Shown here: positions 6,365 through 7,905 of the stretch, one piece after another | How the letters are laid out: the number at the start of each line of letters is the position of its first letter | Numbering within the stretch: the stretch's first letter is position 1 | From: an uncultured Lachnospiraceae bacterium | GTDB taxonomy: Bacteria; Bacillota; Clostridia; Lachnospirales; Lachnospiraceae | Length of the DNA stretch: 7,905 bases | Direction of reading: 5' to 3' | NCBI GenBank assembly: GCA_910586405.1 | Contig: CAJUII010000126.1 | Span: forward strand, 1-7,905 | Program-made: the position numbers and the translations under genes | Notes under the pieces: model-generated | What the model saw: only the letters and a program-made list of their open reading frames with translations | Database searches by the model: none | What the model was told of the DNA's origin: nothing

Positions 6365-6393
6365 TTCACAAATACTGAAATATGCGCTAAACT
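6365..6393 (+). promoter_or_regulatory. Candidate promoter of the MotA-like/LuxR unit
   Basis: TTCACA (5 of 6 consensus, 6365-6370), a 17-base spacer and TAAACT (4 of 6, 6388-6393) lie 52 bases before the ATG at 6446. A small hairpin, TGCTA/TAGCA with a 3-base loop (6352-6364), sits just upstream but has no U run. The -10 box is imperfect, so this is tentative. Confidence 0.35.
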
Positions 6394-6445
6394 TACAGTG
6401 ACAGCACTATTTTAGACATACCTGAATTGAGAAAGGAGGTATTCC

Positions 6446-6949
6446 ATGTATTTATTGTCTCTCTTGCTTTTTGTACTGTTCTGTATTGGATATGCTGCTC
6501 TCAAAATAAACGGAAGCATCGTCAGCTACCTTGACCCTACGAGCCTGATTCTGCTGCTTCTGTTCACCCTGCCGATTCTTTTGAGCGCTGGGCTTCTGCG
6601 CGATTTCAACAACGCATTCCGTTTAAGCGCCAAACGCAGTGCCGCGTGCAGCCGGACAGAACTGCTTCGGGCGATCGAAGCTGTAACGCTCGCCAGCAAG
6701 GCACTCTGGACAACGGGCATTCTGGACACAATACTACAATTAATTTTCATCTTTTCACAGAATGACATCCAAATGCACAGCGCATACATCGGCATTTCTT
6801 TGATTTCACTCCTATATGCCGCTTTTTTGAACATCCTGCTATTGCCGCTGCGCGCACGCCTTATGGTGCGCCTGCATATGCTACCCGAGAATACTGACGT
6901 GCCCAGCACCGTGAACAACACAGACAGCAGCTTGGATCACACGACCTAA
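6446..6949 (+). CDS. Small four-helix membrane protein, MotA/TolQ/ExbB-like
   Basis: A 167-residue protein with predicted helices at about 3-19, 32-50, 84-103 and 112-134. YLDPTSLILLLLF at 28-40 resembles the MotA segment around FIDPPSL. GISLISLLYAAFLNILLLP at 116-134, followed by LRARL, resembles the last MotA helix with its conserved Tyr and Pro. MotA proteins conduct H+ or Na+ to drive the flagellar motor, but usual MotA has about 260-290 residues with a large cytoplasmic loop; here the loop between helices 2 and 3 is only about 33 residues, and no motB follows. A motor role is thus unlikely, and assignment is tentative. The ATG has an excellent site AAAGGAGGT at 6432-6440, five bases upstream. 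A LuxR-type membrane regulator follows after 34 bases, so the two may form one complex. Confidence 0.65.
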   Translation: MYLLSLLLFVLFCIGYAALKINGSIVSYLDPTSLILLLLFTLPILLSAGLLRDFNNAFRLSAKRSAACSRTELLRAIEAVTLASKALWTTGILDTILQLIFIFSQNDIQMHSAYIGISLISLLYAAFLNILLLPLRARLMVRLHMLPENTDVPSTVNNTDSSLDHTT

Positions 6950-6983
6950 TTCCACACAGATTTCACAAATATGGAGGTTGGAT

Positions 6984-7769
6984 ATGAAAAAAAAGTGGCA
7001 GACAGCGCTCTCTGTTCTCTTATATGTTTTTATATTGGCCTGTGCTCTTGATTTTAATCTATTTGTGCTAGTTGATCTGCGCCTGCTCTTCCTGACACTG
7101 GTAGGCACTCTGCTTCTGACGCTTCCTTATTACGAGGCAGGCATCAGCAGGCAGGAACTTTTATATATCTTTGGCAGAAAATCAATCGACACAGGCTTTA
7201 TACAGACCTTTCTGCTGCTCTTTGCCAGATTTCAAAATGAGGCTGGATATACGGGGCTTCTCGGCGATATCGCCCTGTGCTTTCGCCCTGTGCTGTATAG
7301 CTTCTGCCTGTTTGTTCTTCTGACAGAGCGGGCGGAGGCACAGAACACGGAGAAATCTGACTGCGGCGAGCAGACTGTGATTCGTTCAGATCAGTCAAAG
7401 TCTGACACCTTAGAATCTGATAAGGTACTGTACAGTACGCAGACTTTGATCGAGCAGAAACATGTTTCATACGAATCTGTAGCGCAGACTACTTCTGAGA
7501 CAGAAACCACGGTCTTTGAAACGGGCGCTTCCACACGGCAAGTCCCTGCTCCCAAAAAGCTTGGCATCCATGAATTTGCCGTGACGTATGCGCTGACCCG
7601 GCGCGAGACGGAAATCACGCAGCTCATCATACAGGGAAAATCCAATGCCATGATCGCAGAAGCGCTTTTCATCTCGGAGACCACAGTCAAAAAGCATGTG
7701 TCGAATATCTTTGACAAGACCGGCGTCAACCGGCGTGATGAATTGATTGTGCGAGTGCGAGAAGATTAA
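6984..7769 (+). CDS. Membrane-anchored LuxR-type transcriptional regulator
   Basis: A 261-residue protein in three parts. Residues 1-115 hold about four hydrophobic segments (about 8-24, 26-49, 70-81 and 95-113). Residues 116-192 form a polar linker rich in Ser, Thr, Glu and Gln, probably disordered. Residues 200-257 are a LuxR-type helix-turn-helix: LTRRETEITQLIIQGKSN, then IAEALFISETTVKKHVSNIF with the recognition helix, and the closing KTGVNRRDEL. No receiver domain is fused, so it is not a classical response regulator. VDLRLLFLTLVGTLLLTLP at 30-48 is reminiscent of the MotA helix-2 pattern; this is a weak likeness. The ATG at 6984 has GGAGG at 6973-6977, six bases upstream. It probably senses at the membrane with the protein encoded upstream and binds DNA while anchored; its targets are unknown. 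Confidence 0.85.
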   Translation: MKKKWQTALSVLLYVFILACALDFNLFVLVDLRLLFLTLVGTLLLTLPYYEAGISRQELLYIFGRKSIDTGFIQTFLLLFARFQNEAGYTGLLGDIALCFRPVLYSFCLFVLLTERAEAQNTEKSDCGEQTVIRSDQSKSDTLESDKVLYSTQTLIEQKHVSYESVAQTTSETETTVFETGASTRQVPAPKKLGIHEFAVTYALTRRETEITQLIIQGKSNAMIAEALFISETTVKKHVSNIFDKTGVNRRDELIVRVRED

Positions 7770-7774
7770 AACAC

Positions 7775-7813
7775 CCGCACCGCTGTCTGTACTCTGGCCA
7801 GACAGCGGTGCGG
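7775..7813. terminator. Long perfect hairpin, probable convergent terminator
   Basis: A perfect 15-bp GC-rich stem (7775-7789 with 7799-7813) and a 9-base loop lie five bases after the LuxR-type gene stop and 25 bases after the stop of the gene entering from the right. On the minus strand the stem is followed by GTGTTTTAAT, a short U run, while on the plus strand the tail is CTTCCATG without one. It therefore suits the minus-strand gene best and may also stop plus-strand transcription. Confidence 0.75.
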
Positions 7814-7838
7814 CTTCCATGATGCGTTCGCTTCTATA

Positions 7839-7905
7839 TTATTTTTCTATCCACCATCTCTGTGCAGCGTCTCCTGCGCGGTATGCTGCAAGAAACACCC
7901 TGCCG
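7839..7905 (-). CDS. Partial C-terminus of an unidentified protein
   Basis: The last 21 codons of a minus-strand frame run in from the right edge and end at TAA (7839-7841). The peptide ends AAYRAGDAAQRWWIEK, which has an ordinary protein composition, and the frame is followed 25 bases later by the hairpin at 7775-7813, as expected for a real gene end. The other two minus frames also lack early stops but give less natural peptides. The family is not recognised, and too little is visible to infer function. Confidence 0.5.
   Translation of the reverse strand, partial: GRVFLAAYRAGDAAQRWWIEK

Noticed and set aside
6332..6445. Possible riboswitch in the leader of the MotA-like gene
   Set aside because: No cyclic-di-GMP or other known aptamer consensus is visible, only a 5-bp hairpin and a weak promoter.

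Overview
The window looks like a chromosomal segment of a Gram-positive anaerobe of class Clostridia, most likely Lachnospiraceae. The basis is the strong AGGAGG-type ribosome binding sites, the order of the ATP synthase genes, the stand-alone FIST, soluble chemoreceptor, HPt and HD-GYP modules, and moderate base composition. This placement is inference from style and gene content; no marker gene is present.

Layout. (1) Positions 1-1914, minus strand: the promoter-proximal end of an F-type ATP synthase operon, read in the order atpZ-like, atpI, atpB (subunit a), atpE (subunit c) and the first six codons of atpF (subunit b). A near-consensus sigma-A promoter lies just upstream of the first gene. 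The c subunit carries the residues associated with Na+ coupling. (2) Positions 2008-5742, minus strand: a four-gene signalling operon, read FIST sensor, soluble methyl-accepting protein, HPt protein, then receiver/HD-GYP cyclic-di-GMP phosphodiesterase. It has a promoter in front of the FIST gene, a second good promoter inside it in front of HPt, and a rho-independent terminator at its end. No histidine kinase is present, so the phosphate must come from a kinase encoded elsewhere. (3) Positions 5808-7813, plus strand, divergent from the signalling operon: a DUF402-family protein, then a two-gene unit made of a small MotA/TolQ-like four-helix membrane protein and a membrane protein with a LuxR-type DNA-binding C-terminus. 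(4) Positions 7775-7905: a perfect 15-bp stem, probably a terminator shared with a convergent minus-strand gene whose last 21 codons enter from the right edge.

How the genes may work together. Region 1 makes the membrane part of the ATP synthase. Region 2 reads as a sensory route: FIST input, a cytoplasmic chemoreceptor, a phosphorelay through HPt, and finally cyclic-di-GMP breakdown. Region 3 holds the least explained genes. The mini-MotA-like protein and the membrane-anchored LuxR regulator could form a membrane sensor that acts directly on transcription. Both have a short MotA-like segment in the membrane part, and this pair is the best candidate for an undescribed system in the window.

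No tRNA, rRNA, CRISPR array, insertion sequence or riboswitch was recognised. No gene-free stretch exceeds 300 bases.
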